Source: Burkholderiales bacterium (GTDB lineage: Bacteria; Pseudomonadota; Gammaproteobacteria; Burkholderiales; Burkholderiaceae_C). From it: a stretch of 64,000 bases of DNA. The notes beneath the pieces are model-generated. The model had not been told where the DNA came from. It searched no databases and was given only the letters and a program-made list of their open reading frames with translations. Positions 47,731 through 57,335 of the stretch are shown piece by piece. The stretch spans positions 111,999 through 175,998 of the forward strand of contig JAFKGD010000011.1 in the NCBI GenBank assembly GCA_017307855.1, written 5' to 3'. The stretch's first letter is position 1. Every line of letters starts with the position of its first letter. Both the position numbers and the translations under genes were made by a program.

Positions 47731-48897
47731 TCACTTGGCGCGCTCGGCCTGCACTTCGGCGGGCTGCACGATCTGGCCGGTCTTGTTGGACCAGCTGTTC
47801 TTGGTGTAGGTGGCCACAGCGGCGATGTCGGTGTCCGACAACTGCTTCCAGGACGGCATGGCACCGTTGGCGGCGCCGTTGAGCAGGATCGTGATCTGCT
47901 TCTTGTGGTCGGTGTCGAGCACGATGGCCGATCCGTCCAGCGGCTTGATCGGGCCGGCGCCCTTGCCGTTGGCCTGGTGGCAGGCCGCGCAGTTGGCGGC
48001 ATAGACGCCCTCGCCGCGCTTGACCATGTCTTCGAGCGTCCAGACGCGCGACGGATCGTCCAGCAGCGCGGCGGCCTTCTTCTTCTCTTCGGCCACCCAG
48101 GCCGTGTATTCCTCGGCCGTCACCACCTTCACGTGGATGGGCATGTAGGCGTGCTCCTTGCCGCACAACTCGGCGCACTGGCCGTAGAAGTCGCCGGTCT
48201 GCTCGGCGCGGAACCAGGTGTCGCGCACGAAGCCGGGAATGGCATCCTGCTTGATGCCGAAGGCCGGCACCATGAACGAGTGGATCACGTCATTGGCCGT
48301 GGTGATGACGCGGACCTTCTTGCCCACCGGCACCACCATGGCCTTGTCCACCTTGAGCAGGTAGTTGTCGCCCTCCGGCTTGCCGGCGTCGGACATGGCA
48401 CGCTGGCTGGAGTCGAGGGTGGAGATGAAGGCCAGGCCCTCGCCTTCTCCCTTGATGTAGTCGTAGCCCCACTTCCACTGGTAGCCCGTGACCTTGACGG
48501 TGAGGTCGGCGTTGGTGGTGTCCTTCTGGGCCACCAGCACCTTGGTGGCCGGCAGCGCCATGCCGATCACGATGAGGAAGGGAACCAGCGTCCAGCCGAT
48601 TTCGACCCAGATGGGTTCGGCCAGCAGCTGTGCCTTGTGGCCGACCGACTTGCGGTGCTTCCAGATGGAATAGAACATCACCGCGAACACCAGCACGAAG
48701 ACCACCGTGCAGATGATGAGCATGAACCAGTGCAGCCAGTGCTGCTCCTCGGCGATCCGCGTGACCGGCGGATGGAGGTTCAGCTGGTTGACCGCCGGCC
48801 CTCCGGGCAGATCGTTGACCCTGGCGTGTACGCCGGTGCTGACCCAGGCCCCGGCGATCAGCAGCAGGGAAGCCAGCCTGTTGTGGATGCTCTTCAT
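47731..48897 (-). CDS. ctaC: Cytochrome c oxidase subunit II fused to cytochrome c (caa3-type)
   Basis: A 388-residue precursor with signal peptide and two spans. The CuA site (QCAELCGKEHAYMPIHV) is at about 235-250. A C-terminal cytochrome c domain follows with the heme-binding CAACH at about 300-304 and a later Met ligand. Fusion of a c-type domain to subunit II makes this a caa3-type oxidase, which can take electrons directly. Start ATG 48897 is preferred over GTG 48906. First gene of the cox run. Confidence 0.97.
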   Translation of the reverse strand: MKSIHNRLASLLLIAGAWVSTGVHARVNDLPGGPAVNQLNLHPPVTRIAEEQHWLHWFMLIICTVVFVLVFAVMFYSIWKHRKSVGHKAQLLAEPIWVEIGWTLVPFLIVIGMALPATKVLVAQKDTTNADLTVKVTGYQWKWGYDYIKGEGEGLAFISTLDSSQRAMSDAGKPEGDNYLLKVDKAMVVPVGKKVRVITTANDVIHSFMVPAFGIKQDAIPGFVRDTWFRAEQTGDFYGQCAELCGKEHAYMPIHVKVVTAEEYTAWVAEEKKKAAALLDDPSRVWTLEDMVKRGEGVYAANCAACHQANGKGAGPIKPLDGSAIVLDTDHKKQITILLNGAANGAMPSWKQLSDTDIAAVATYTKNSWSNKTGQIVQPAEVQAERAK

Positions 48898-48974
48898 CGT
48901 GTTCACTTAACTTCCAAGTCTCATTTCAACTAGCCGCCCATGGTGCTGCCCCGCCCGCCCCACGGTCTGTGCCG

Positions 48975-49466
48975 TCAGCTTGCGCCCCGCAACGCCATGC
49001 GGAGCTCGCGGGCCAGCGCGCCGCGCAGTTCCGGCCGTACGTAACGACCCACCTGCACTGAACGCCCTTGCCCATACACCTCGATCAGGGAAGTGTCGCC
49101 GGCCGAGGGCTCGATGCGAACCCACTGCCGGTTGAACTCCGCCCGCTCCAGGCGCCCCGCGCTCTCCAGTTCCACCACCAGCCGCCCACCCTTGAGGGAG
49201 ATGCGCTCGCCATCGGCCGCGTGGCGGGCGTACACCATGAAGGCACACCCCACAGCCAGCAACTCGGCCCAGGCGAACGGCAACACCAGCAGCGCGCCGC
49301 GGAACCAGAAAAAAGCGCCGATCCCGAGGGAAACGACGCACAGCGAAAGATACATCCACCCCAGCTGGGCCGGCGTGACCGAGCAGTTGCGCTTGAGCGA
49401 CCAGTGGGTGTCCTGGCCTGAAACAGTGGCGAAACGGAAGATCGGATTCGACACGTTGAAGCTCAC
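48975..49466 (-). CDS. DUF2244 membrane protein
   Basis: A 163-residue protein whose N-terminus ends in the DUF2244 pattern (HWSLKRNCSVTPAQ) with two spans at about 35-55 and 60-80, then a soluble beta-rich domain (LVVELESAGRLERAEFNRQWVRI). It commonly accompanies cox2 in betaproteobacteria. It is separated from ctaC by 77 bases, so it may be a separate transcript. Function unknown. Confidence 0.88.
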   Translation of the reverse strand: MSFNVSNPIFRFATVSGQDTHWSLKRNCSVTPAQLGWMYLSLCVVSLGIGAFFWFRGALLVLPFAWAELLAVGCAFMVYARHAADGERISLKGGRLVVELESAGRLERAEFNRQWVRIEPSAGDTSLIEVYGQGRSVQVGRYVRPELRGALARELRMALRGAS

Positions 49467-49591
49467 AAAAGCCGGCCGCCGAGGTGCAACTGCCTGCCTC
49501 GGCCCGCCGTGCTAGCTAGGGGAAGATGCCCGAAACTGACACAGCCGGGAATTGTAGCGTGGCTTGAGTAAGGGTTTGTCCCTGAGCGGGC

Positions 49592-50530
49592 TCAAACTTC
49601 AGGCTCATGGCCCGGCGCAACGCCTCCGGTTTTGCGCTGGCGCAGCAACTCGCGCATTTCGTCGACCGAAACTTCGCTGCGTGCAGCCAGTGGCACCCGC
49701 GGAGCGGCCTTGAAGGCATGACCGTAGATCACCTCGAAGGTGAGCGCCAGCCGCCCGCCCTGCGAGGCGTCGGCCAGCCGGGCCGCCAGCGCCGCGCACA
49801 GGCGCGAGTACCAGCCGCGCCCGCGCAGGCCGGTCGCGCGCTGCGGGTGGAAGTTGCGGCCCAGCTCGCGCAACTCGGCCAGCAACGCCTGGGGCGTTTC
49901 CCACGTAAGCACGATGCGCTCCATGTCCATCACCGGCTCGGCGAAGCCGGCCTCCACCAGCATGTCGCCCCAGTCGTGCATGTCGGTGAATTCGTGGCCC
50001 GGGGCCGGCCAGCCGAGCGCGGCGTAGAGCGCGCGCAACTCGCGCAGTGTGTCGGGGCCCAGGCACGAGAACATCAGGAACCCTCCCGTGGCCAGCGCGG
50101 TCTGCCATTGGCGGATCAGCGCTCCGGGGTCCGCCGCCAGGTGCAGCGCCATGTTGGACCACAGCATCTGCACGCCGCCGGGCGGCGGCGCCTCGAACGC
50201 GAGCGGGGCGCCCAGCCAGCGGCGGGGCGACCATGAAGGCCTGGCCAGGCGCTCGCGCGCAGCGGCTTGATGACCAGGCGTCGACTCGACGACGAAGCAG
50301 GCTGCCTTGGGATATCGCTGTGTCACGAGGCCGTGCGCGTTCTGCCCGCCCCGCATGGGCGCCCAGTCGGCCCAGGCCTCGGGCGCATGGCGGATCCATT
50401 GCAGCCGGTCTTCCATGCGGCGCCCGATCTCCTCGTGCAGCCACGGCGTGGCGGGCGGCGCTGCGCGAAGCCAGCGTGCGGCCGCGCGCGGGTCGATGGT
50501 GGGGGGGCGGGGCGCGGCAGGAGAGGCCAT
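49592..50530 (-). CDS. BioC-like SAM-dependent methyltransferase
   Basis: A 312-residue protein of the class I methyltransferase fold, strongly diverged in the SAM loop. MLWSNMALHL (about 125), CLGPDTLRELRAL and FTDMHDWGDMLVEAGFAEPVMDMERI are the features shared with BioC/malonyl-ACP methyltransferases of betaproteobacteria. Start ATG 50530 was chosen by normal length. Divergent from comF with 32 bases between. A biotin role is possible but the rest of the pathway is not nearby. Confidence 0.78.
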   Translation of the reverse strand: MASPAAPRPPTIDPRAAARWLRAAPPATPWLHEEIGRRMEDRLQWIRHAPEAWADWAPMRGGQNAHGLVTQRYPKAACFVVESTPGHQAAARERLARPSWSPRRWLGAPLAFEAPPPGGVQMLWSNMALHLAADPGALIRQWQTALATGGFLMFSCLGPDTLRELRALYAALGWPAPGHEFTDMHDWGDMLVEAGFAEPVMDMERIVLTWETPQALLAELRELGRNFHPQRATGLRGRGWYSRLCAALAARLADASQGGRLALTFEVIYGHAFKAAPRVPLAARSEVSVDEMRELLRQRKTGGVAPGHEPEV

Positions 50531-50562
50531 GGACGATCCAGCGCGCGAGTATATTGAGCCGG

Positions 50563-51267
50563 ATGTTGCACCGGCTGATGGAGGGCTTATCGCGCGCACT
50601 GCCCAGCCAGTGCGCGCTGTGCGCCGCCTGGCCCGCCGCGCCGGTGTGCAAGGCCTGCGTGGCGCGATTCGCCGTCCCTTCGCCACGCTGCCGCCGATGC
50701 GCCCTGCCCCTGCCCGCCGATGCGGGCGACTGCTGCGGCCGCTGCCTGCGCCGCGGCCCGGCGCTCGACGCCTGCCATGCCGCCGTGGACTACGGCTATC
50801 CGTGGGCCGGCTGCATCACCGATTTCAAATTCGGCGGGCAACCCGGCTGGGCCGCCTCGCTGGCGGCGCTGGTGCGGGCCGACCCGGCCGCCGTCCGACT
50901 GCTCGACGGCGCCGACCTGGTGCTGCCGCTGCCACTGGCGCCAGGGCGCCTGCGCGAGCGCGGCTTCAACCAGTCGCTCGAGCTGGCGCGCCGGCTCGCG
51001 CCGGGCCGCGTGGAATCCCGCCTGCTGCTGCGCGTGCGCGAAACCCCCGCGCAAAGCCGCCTGGACCGGGCTGCACGGCTGGCCAACCTGCGTGGTGCAT
51101 TCGCCGTCGATCCGCTGCGGCGCGGCCACGTGCGGGACCGGCGCATCGCCCTGGTCGACGATGTGATGACCAGCGGAGCCTCGCTCGAGGAGGCCGCGCG
51201 TGCACTGCGCGAGGCCGGCGCGGCCCACATCGCCGGCATCGTGGTCGCACGAACGCCCGAGGCCTGA
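50563..51267 (+). CDS. ComF-family phosphoribosyltransferase-like protein
   Basis: A 234-residue protein. An N-terminal zinc-finger-like region has several CxxC pairs (CALC, CKAC, CRRC, CGRC within the first 65 residues). The C-terminal PRTase domain has the PRPP loop ALVDDVMTSGAS at about 198-209. ComF/GntX proteins function in DNA uptake and repair in some bacteria and are otherwise uncharacterised. A second ATG at 50578 is possible. Followed by trmL after 34 bases. Confidence 0.9.
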   Translation: MLHRLMEGLSRALPSQCALCAAWPAAPVCKACVARFAVPSPRCRRCALPLPADAGDCCGRCLRRGPALDACHAAVDYGYPWAGCITDFKFGGQPGWAASLAALVRADPAAVRLLDGADLVLPLPLAPGRLRERGFNQSLELARRLAPGRVESRLLLRVRETPAQSRLDRAARLANLRGAFAVDPLRRGHVRDRRIALVDDVMTSGASLEEAARALREAGAAHIAGIVVARTPEA

Positions 51268-51301
51268 CTCACGCAGCGAGCCGCGCGGCGACAATCGCAC
51301 G

Positions 51302-51772
51302 ATGTTCCACATCGTCCTGGTCGAGCCTGAAATCCCGCCGAATACCGGCAACGTCATCCGGCTGGCCGCCAACACGGGTTGCACGCTGCACCTGGTGGAG
51401 CCGCTGGGCTTTTCGATGGAAGACCGGCTGATGCGGCGCGCCGGACTGGACTATCACGAATACGCCGAGGTGCACCGCCACGCCAGCTGGCAGGCCCTGC
51501 TGGATACCGGGCGGCCCGATCCGGCGCGTCTGTTCGCCCTCACCACGCGCGGAACGCGCACCGTGCACGACGTGGCCTTCATGCCCGGCGACTGGCTGGT
51601 GTTCGGATCGGAGACGCGCGGCCTCGCCCCCGAACTGCGCGATACCTTCGAACCCTCGCAATGGCTGCGGCTGCCGATGCGTGCCGGCCAGCGCAGCCTC
51701 AACCTGTCCAATGCCGTGGCGGTGACCGTGTTCGAGGCGTGGCGGCAACAAGGCTTCGGCGACGCGGTGTAG
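51302..51772 (+). CDS. trmL: tRNA (cytidine(34)-2'-O)-methyltransferase
   Basis: SPOUT-family enzyme that methylates the wobble base of tRNA-Leu. The 156 residues show IVLVEPEIPPNTGNVIRLAANT (cited by ends), the SAM-knot FGSETRGL at about 100-107 and the C-terminal NLSNAVAVTVFEAWRQ. Size and motifs are diagnostic. It ends before the convergent MaoC gene. Confidence 0.96.
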   Translation: MFHIVLVEPEIPPNTGNVIRLAANTGCTLHLVEPLGFSMEDRLMRRAGLDYHEYAEVHRHASWQALLDTGRPDPARLFALTTRGTRTVHDVAFMPGDWLVFGSETRGLAPELRDTFEPSQWLRLPMRAGQRSLNLSNAVAVTVFEAWRQQGFGDAV

Positions 51773-51843
51773 CGCCCCTGGCGCTGACCGTGAAGCACCC
51801 GCTTCGGGGGCAGAAAGCTGCACGCAGTGAGCGAACGTGGGGC

Positions 51844-52299
<456 letters not shown>

Positions 52300-52343
52300 C
52301 TTGTCGTCTCTCCGTCGTTTTTTTCCGGGCGTGCGGTAGCCGC

Positions 52344-52961
52344 TCAGGTGTCCAGCCAGTCCGTGATGCCGCGCCACTGCTCCAGGTCGCGCTCGACGCG
52401 ACCCGGCGCCACGTCGAACACCGTGAGGCCGCGCGCGGCCAGGTGGATGTAGTTCTGCGTGTCGCGCAGGTAGCCCAGCACCGGCAGGCCCAGTCCTTCG
52501 ACGAAGTCGCGCAGCCGGTCGGCCGCCAGCGTGCGGCTGTCCACGCGCATGCCGACGATGCCCACCTGCAGCGCCGAGGCCTTTCGGTGCTCGGCCAGTT
52601 CGTCGAGGAAGGCGCGCGTGGCGTAGATGTCGAAGATGCTGGGCTGCAGCGGCACGATGACCTTGTCGGCCAGCTTCATGACGTCGTTGAAGCGCCAGCC
52701 ATGCAGGCCGCCGGGGGTGTCGAGAACCACGTGCGTCACGCCCTTGGGCGGCCGCACGATGAAATCGGCGCTGACGTCCCAGGTCTCGATGCGGCGGGCG
52801 GCCGCGGGCCGCAGGCCCAGCCACAGCCGCGAGGACTGCTGGCGATCGGCATCGCCCAGCATCACCGCGTGCCCCTGGCTCGCGAAGTACCCTGCGACGT
52901 TGGTGGCAAGTGTGGACTTGCCCACGCCTCCCTTGGGATTGGCGACGACCACGACCGGCAT
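52344..52961 (-). CDS. ParA/MinD-family ATPase, orphan
   Basis: A 205-residue P-loop ATPase with the deviant Walker A KGGVGKST at 10-17, Walker A' DAD at about 37-39 and the DTPGG segment at about 80-84. No ParB gene or parS site lies nearby, so it is not a chromosomal partition pair here. Orphan short ParA proteins position protein clusters or flagella, or regulate plasmids. Start ATG 52961 gives MPVVVVANPKGG, normal for the family. Function unknown. Confidence 0.88.
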   Translation of the reverse strand: MPVVVVANPKGGVGKSTLATNVAGYFASQGHAVMLGDADRQQSSRLWLGLRPAAARRIETWDVSADFIVRPPKGVTHVVLDTPGGLHGWRFNDVMKLADKVIVPLQPSIFDIYATRAFLDELAEHRKASALQVGIVGMRVDSRTLAADRLRDFVEGLGLPVLGYLRDTQNYIHLAARGLTVFDVAPGRVERDLEQWRGITDWLDT

Positions 52962-53031
52962 GAGTTCCCCCTCGGCGAGTTGAAGTGGCCCTATGTTAGC
53001 GGCAGGCCCCGCCGGGCGTGGCGGCAAAGCT

Positions 53032-53793
53032 TCAGCGGAAGGCGTCCCACAGCAGCTTGATGCCGGTGAGGAACATGCCGATGTAGAGCAGCCGGTAGAA
53101 CAGCTCCTGGCTGATGCGGCGCGCGATGCGGATGCCCATCCACACACCGAACGGCGCCAGCGGCAGCAGCACTAGCGAGGTGGCCATGTTGCGCAGATCG
53201 AGCAGGCCCAGCAGCGCGTACGGTATCCACTTCGAGAGGTTGATGAAGAAGTAGAAGAACGCCATCGTCGCCGTGTAGAGCATGGGCCGCATCTTGAGCG
53301 GGATGACGTAGGCGTTGAGCGGTGGACTGCCCGCGTGCGCGATGAAGCTGGTGAAGCCCGACACGGCCGTGAGGATGGCCCCCGCCCAGCGCGGCGGCGG
53401 CGGGCTGTCGGCACGCGGCGGGAACACCAGGCGCTGCGCCAGGAAGAGCAGCGTGAAGCCGCCCACGAGCCCGGCGATCACGTGCGTGTCCAGCACGCGG
53501 AACAGCACCGCGCCCAGCACCACGCCGGCCAGGCCCCAGGGCAGCAGGAAGCGCAGCAGTCGCCGGTCGAGCTCCTTGCGGAAGGCCGCCAGGCCCAGCA
53601 GGTCCATCAGCAGCAGCACCGGCATGAGGATGGCGGCCGCCTGCGGCACGCTCACGGCCAGCGCCATGATGGGCACGGCCAGCGAACCGAACCCTGCGCC
53701 GAAGCCGCTCTTGCTGACGCCCAGCAGCAGCACGGCCGGTACCGAGACGACGTAGAACCAGGGGTCGGTGATGATGGGCAGGGACTCAAGCAC
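53032..53793 (-). CDS. TauE/SafE-family membrane exporter
   Basis: A membrane protein of about 253 residues with seven to eight spans. The family's repeated GFGAGFG motif (KSGFGAGFGSLAVPIM) and the second-half GFTSFIAHAGSPPLNAY are evident. Members move sulfite, sulfoacetate or other organic anions. GTG 53793 is preferred; a GTG 12 codons earlier is also open. It is downstream of the branched-chain-type ABC genes after a 113-base gap and may belong to the same catabolic unit. Confidence 0.88.
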   Translation of the reverse strand: MLESLPIITDPWFYVVSVPAVLLLGVSKSGFGAGFGSLAVPIMALAVSVPQAAAILMPVLLLMDLLGLAAFRKELDRRLLRFLLPWGLAGVVLGAVLFRVLDTHVIAGLVGGFTLLFLAQRLVFPPRADSPPPPRWAGAILTAVSGFTSFIAHAGSPPLNAYVIPLKMRPMLYTATMAFFYFFINLSKWIPYALLGLLDLRNMATSLVLLPLAPFGVWMGIRIARRISQELFYRLLYIGMFLTGIKLLWDAFR

Positions 53794-53905
53794 TTCGGGA
53801 ACCGGACAGCGGGCAGGCGGAGAAAGCACAAGGCCCGCCGTGTGCGGGCGGGCCCTGGTGCGGCAGGCGGGGTGTGCCGATTATCGCCGTCGCCCCGCCC
53901 CCCGC

Positions 53906-54619
53906 TCAGGCGGTCTCCAGCCCCAGGTAGGCGCGCCGGATCTCGGGCCGCGCCAGCAGTTCGTCTGCCGCGCCGTCGGCCACGATGCGGCCCTCTTCCA
54001 TCACGTAGGCGCGGCGAGCGATTTCCATCGCCATGACCACGTTCTGTTCCACCAGCAGCACCGAGGTGCCCGAGTCGTTGATCTCGCGGATGGCGCGGAA
54101 CATGTCCAGCACGATCGCGGGCGCCAGGCCCAGCGAGGGCTCGTCGAGGAGCAGCAGGCGCGGACGGGCCATCAGCGCGCGGCCGATGGCGACCATCTGC
54201 TGCTGGCCGCCCGAGAGCGCACCGGCCGGCGCCTGCAGTTTCTCCTTGAGCACCGGGAACAGCTGCAGCACGCGTTCCAGCGTCTGCTGCCGGTGGGCCT
54301 TGGCGCTGGCGATGTAGCTGCCCAACTCCAGGTTGTCGAGCACGCTCATGCCGGTGAACAGGCGCCGCCCTTCCGGGACGATGGCGATGCCGGCATCGCA
54401 GAAGCGGTGCGGCGCCAGCCGCGTCACGTCGCGCCCTTCGAACACCAGCCGACCCGCATGCACCGGGTTGAGCCCGGCGATGGCGTTGATCAGCGTGGTC
54501 TTGCCCGCGCCGTTGGGCCCCACCACGCAGACCAGCTCGCCCGCCGCCACGTCCAGCGACACGCCCCACAGCGCCTGGGCCTGGCCATAGCGCACCTGCA
54601 GTTCGCGCACTTCAAGCAT
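53906..54619 (-). CDS. livF: Branched-chain-type ABC transporter ATPase LivF
   Basis: A 237-residue ATPase: Walker A GPNGAGKTT at 34-42, LFTGMSVLDNLELG, signature SGGQQQMVAIGRAL and Walker B LLLLDEPSLGLAP. LivF subunits serve amino-acid, amide and aromatic-acid importers. It begins inside the end of the fused permease-ATPase gene (eight-base overlap), so expression is coupled. Confidence 0.95.
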   Translation of the reverse strand: MLEVRELQVRYGQAQALWGVSLDVAAGELVCVVGPNGAGKTTLINAIAGLNPVHAGRLVFEGRDVTRLAPHRFCDAGIAIVPEGRRLFTGMSVLDNLELGSYIASAKAHRQQTLERVLQLFPVLKEKLQAPAGALSGGQQQMVAIGRALMARPRLLLLDEPSLGLAPAIVLDMFRAIREINDSGTSVLLVEQNVVMAMEIARRAYVMEEGRIVADGAADELLARPEIRRAYLGLETA

Positions 54620-56447
54620 GGTGTTGTCCTCCGAGATAGGCCTCGACCACGCGCGGGTCGTTCATCACCGCCTGCGCCGGACCTTCGGCCAGCAGCTGGC
54701 CATGGTGCAGCACCGCGATGCGGTCGGTCAGCGCCATCACGGCGCGCATGACGTGCTCGACGAAGACGATGGTCGATCCCTGATCGCGGATGCGGCGGAT
54801 CAGCAGGATGGCTTCGTCGATCTCGCTGGGCGTCATGCCCGAAAGCACTTCGTCGAGCAGCACCAGCCGCGGCCGCGCGGCCAGCGCGCGCGCCAGTTCG
54901 AGGAACTTGCGCTGGTGCAGGTTCAGATCGTCGGGCAGCACGCCGGCCTTGGCGCCCAGGCCGGTGAACGCCAGCCATTCGTGCGCCTGGCGCTCGGCCT
55001 CTTTCTCGCTGAGCGAGGCATTGCCGAACATGGCCACCAGTGCCACGTTCTGCAGCACGGTGAGATGCATGAAGGGCCGCGGGATCTGGTAGGTGCGGGC
55101 GATGCCCGCGTGAGCGATGCGGTGGGCTGGCTGGCCCGCCAGCTCGCGGCCTTCGAACAGGATGCTGCCGCGCGTGGGCGACAGGTGTCCGCTCACCACA
55201 TTGATGAAGGTCGACTTGCCCGAGCCGTTGGGACCCAGCAGGCCCAGGATCTCGCCCTCGCGCACCTGCAGGCTCACGCCTTCCAGCGCCTTCACGCCGC
55301 GGAACCATTTGGAGAGATCGCGCACCTCCAGCAGAGGCGCCGCCCCGACGGGCGCCGGCGACATCGCTCGCACGGGCGGGGGCTCGGCCACCGGCGCCGT
55401 GCCGGCAGTCGCGGTTGCGGGCGCAGCTGCAGCGGCCGCATGCGCCGCCACGCCCACCATCGGCGCGGTATGTGCGTCTTCCGGGCCCGCCCCCACCGCT
55501 GCCCGCCTGGCCGCGTCGGCCCGCCGCTTGAGCAGGAAGCCCAGGATGCCATTGGGCATGAACAGGATCACCACCACCAGCACCGCACCGACGGCGGCCT
55601 TGCCGGCCACGGCGTGGTCGCCGGCCGTGAAGGCGTACATCAGGCACGTGATGACCACCGCGCCCACGGCCGGCCCGGCCCAGTGGCGCGTGCCGCCCAG
55701 CACGCTCATCAGCACCACGGTGAGCGGCACGGTGATGTTGAAGGTTTCGCCGGCCGTGACGTACGACACGAACAGCGCGTGGATACCGCCCGCCAGCCCC
55801 GCCAGCGCGCACGAGATGCCGAAGGCCAGCAGCTTGTAGCGGTAGGTGGGCACACCCATCACCTCGGCCACGTCCTCGTCGTCGTGAATGGCGAACAGGC
55901 CCAGGCCCAGCCGCCCGGCCTGGATGCGCCAGGCGATGACGAGCGTGGCGATCGCGCCGGCCAGCGCCATCAGGTAGAGGGACGCCGAGGGCGAAGGGCC
56001 GATGTTGGGCACCTGCACGCCCATCAGGTAAATGCCGGGCCCGCCGTCGATGCGCGTGTTGAGCACGATGGTGCCCACCACCAGCGTGACGGCCAGCGTG
56101 AGCAGCGCGAACAGCTCGCCGCGCACCGCGCGCACGCGGAACACCACGGCGCCCAGCGCCACGCCGAGCAGCGCCGCCAGCAGCGCGGCCATCGGCAGCG
56201 TCCAGAGGAAGGGCCAGTCGAGCTTGCCCGCCAGCGCGGCCGTGGTGTACACGCCCACGCCGAAGAACGCGCCGTGGCCGAACGAGAAATAGCCCGAATA
56301 GCCCGAGAGGATGTTCCACGACAGCGCCAGGATCATCCAGTGGCACAGCATGTAGAGGAACGTTTCGTAGAACGTGGGCAGGCCCAGCCACGGCACGGTG
56401 GCCAGGGCCGCGCCGGCGGCGAGGATGCCGATCAGTGGTTTTTGCAT
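54612..56447 (-). CDS. Fused branched-chain-type ABC permease–ATPase (LivM–LivG)
   Basis: A single 611-residue protein joining two usually separate subunits. Residues 1 to about 315 are a LivM permease with about eight to ten spans (LSWNILSGYSGYFSFGHGAFFGVG is the family signature, cited by its ends). A linker of about 50 residues rich in Ala/Pro (about 316-369) leads to a LivG ATPase: LLEVRDLSKWFRGVKALEG, Walker A GPNGSGKST at about 403-411, LHQRKFLELARAL and LVLLDEVLSGMTP. No internal stop or frameshift is seen. Confidence 0.92.
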   Translation of the reverse strand: MQKPLIGILAAGAALATVPWLGLPTFYETFLYMLCHWMILALSWNILSGYSGYFSFGHGAFFGVGVYTTAALAGKLDWPFLWTLPMAALLAALLGVALGAVVFRVRAVRGELFALLTLAVTLVVGTIVLNTRIDGGPGIYLMGVQVPNIGPSPSASLYLMALAGAIATLVIAWRIQAGRLGLGLFAIHDDEDVAEVMGVPTYRYKLLAFGISCALAGLAGGIHALFVSYVTAGETFNITVPLTVVLMSVLGGTRHWAGPAVGAVVITCLMYAFTAGDHAVAGKAAVGAVLVVVILFMPNGILGFLLKRRADAARRAAVGAGPEDAHTAPMVGVAAHAAAAAAPATATAGTAPVAEPPPVRAMSPAPVGAAPLLEVRDLSKWFRGVKALEGVSLQVREGEILGLLGPNGSGKSTFINVVSGHLSPTRGSILFEGRELAGQPAHRIAHAGIARTYQIPRPFMHLTVLQNVALVAMFGNASLSEKEAERQAHEWLAFTGLGAKAGVLPDDLNLHQRKFLELARALAARPRLVLLDEVLSGMTPSEIDEAILLIRRIRDQGSTIVFVEHVMRAVMALTDRIAVLHHGQLLAEGPAQAVMNDPRVVEAYLGGQHHA

Positions 56448-56449
56448 GA

Positions 56450-57313
56450 TCAATGTCCCGCCTTTCCGGGACGCAGAAGGAGCATCACGATCAGCAGCGT
56501 GAACGACACCGTCGGCGCCCACGAGGGCGACGCCACGGCCATGGTCACGGCCTCGCTCACGCCGATGATCACGCCGGCCACCAGCGGGCCGATGGCACTG
56601 CCCAGGCCGCCCAGCATGACGGCGGCGAACACCACGCCGATCCACGCAAAGATCTGCGAGGGCGTGAGTGCGAAAGTCATCGCCAGGCAGACGCCAGCGA
56701 ACGCGGCCAGGGCCGCGCACAGGCCCGCCAGCAGCAGCGACAGGCCGCGCTCGTTGATGCCGTAGGCGGCGGCGATGGGACCGTCCTCGGCCATGGCGCG
56801 CAGCGCTCGGCCCAGATCGGTGTAGCGCATGGCGGCCCAGATGGCCGCCGCGAAGGCCGCCGACAGCAGCAGCGTGATGAGTTCGGGAATCGGCACGAAC
56901 AGCGGGCCGATGGTGAACTTCATTGCCGAGTAGGGCGACTCCAGCCGGCGGAAGTCCGCCGTCCAGATGCCCTGCACCAGGCTCTCGATCATCACCGTGA
57001 GGCCGAAGGTGACCAGCAGCGAGTTGAAGGGCGAGATGCGAAAGCGCGACAGCACCCAGTGCATGCCCGCGCCGACCGCGAAGAACACCGGCGGCAACAG
57101 CACGAACGCCCACAGCACGTCGATGTGCCAGTGCGAAGCCATCTGGTAGGCCAGGTAGCCCGCCAGGAAGGTGAAGCCGAAGTGCGCCAGATTGATCTGG
57201 CGCAGCAGGCCCCAGGTCAGGCCCAGCCCCAGGCCGATGAGGCCGTAGAGCGCGCCGATGAAGATCCCCGAGAGGATCGACTGGGCCAATAGATTGAAGC
57301 TGGGCAGGTACAT
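56450..57313 (-). CDS. livH: Branched-chain-type ABC transporter permease LivH
   Basis: A 287-residue inner-membrane permease with about eight spans. The conserved FIGALYGLIGLGLGLTWGLLRQINLAHF (cited by its ends) and GINERGLSLLLAGLCAALA blocks define LivH. It forms the channel with the LivM half of the fused protein. Two bases separate it from the fusion gene and 22 from the binding protein. Confidence 0.95.
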   Translation of the reverse strand: MYLPSFNLLAQSILSGIFIGALYGLIGLGLGLTWGLLRQINLAHFGFTFLAGYLAYQMASHWHIDVLWAFVLLPPVFFAVGAGMHWVLSRFRISPFNSLLVTFGLTVMIESLVQGIWTADFRRLESPYSAMKFTIGPLFVPIPELITLLLSAAFAAAIWAAMRYTDLGRALRAMAEDGPIAAAYGINERGLSLLLAGLCAALAAFAGVCLAMTFALTPSQIFAWIGVVFAAVMLGGLGSAIGPLVAGVIIGVSEAVTMAVASPSWAPTVSFTLLIVMLLLRPGKAGH

Positions 57314-57335
57314 CGCCTGGGGCCGCCTTCTGTTG

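Noticed and set aside
54618-56765. Very long plus-strand frame opposite the fused permease-ATPase
   Set aside because: Antisense shadow of a strongly coding high-GC gene; His/Gln/Arg-rich with no motif.
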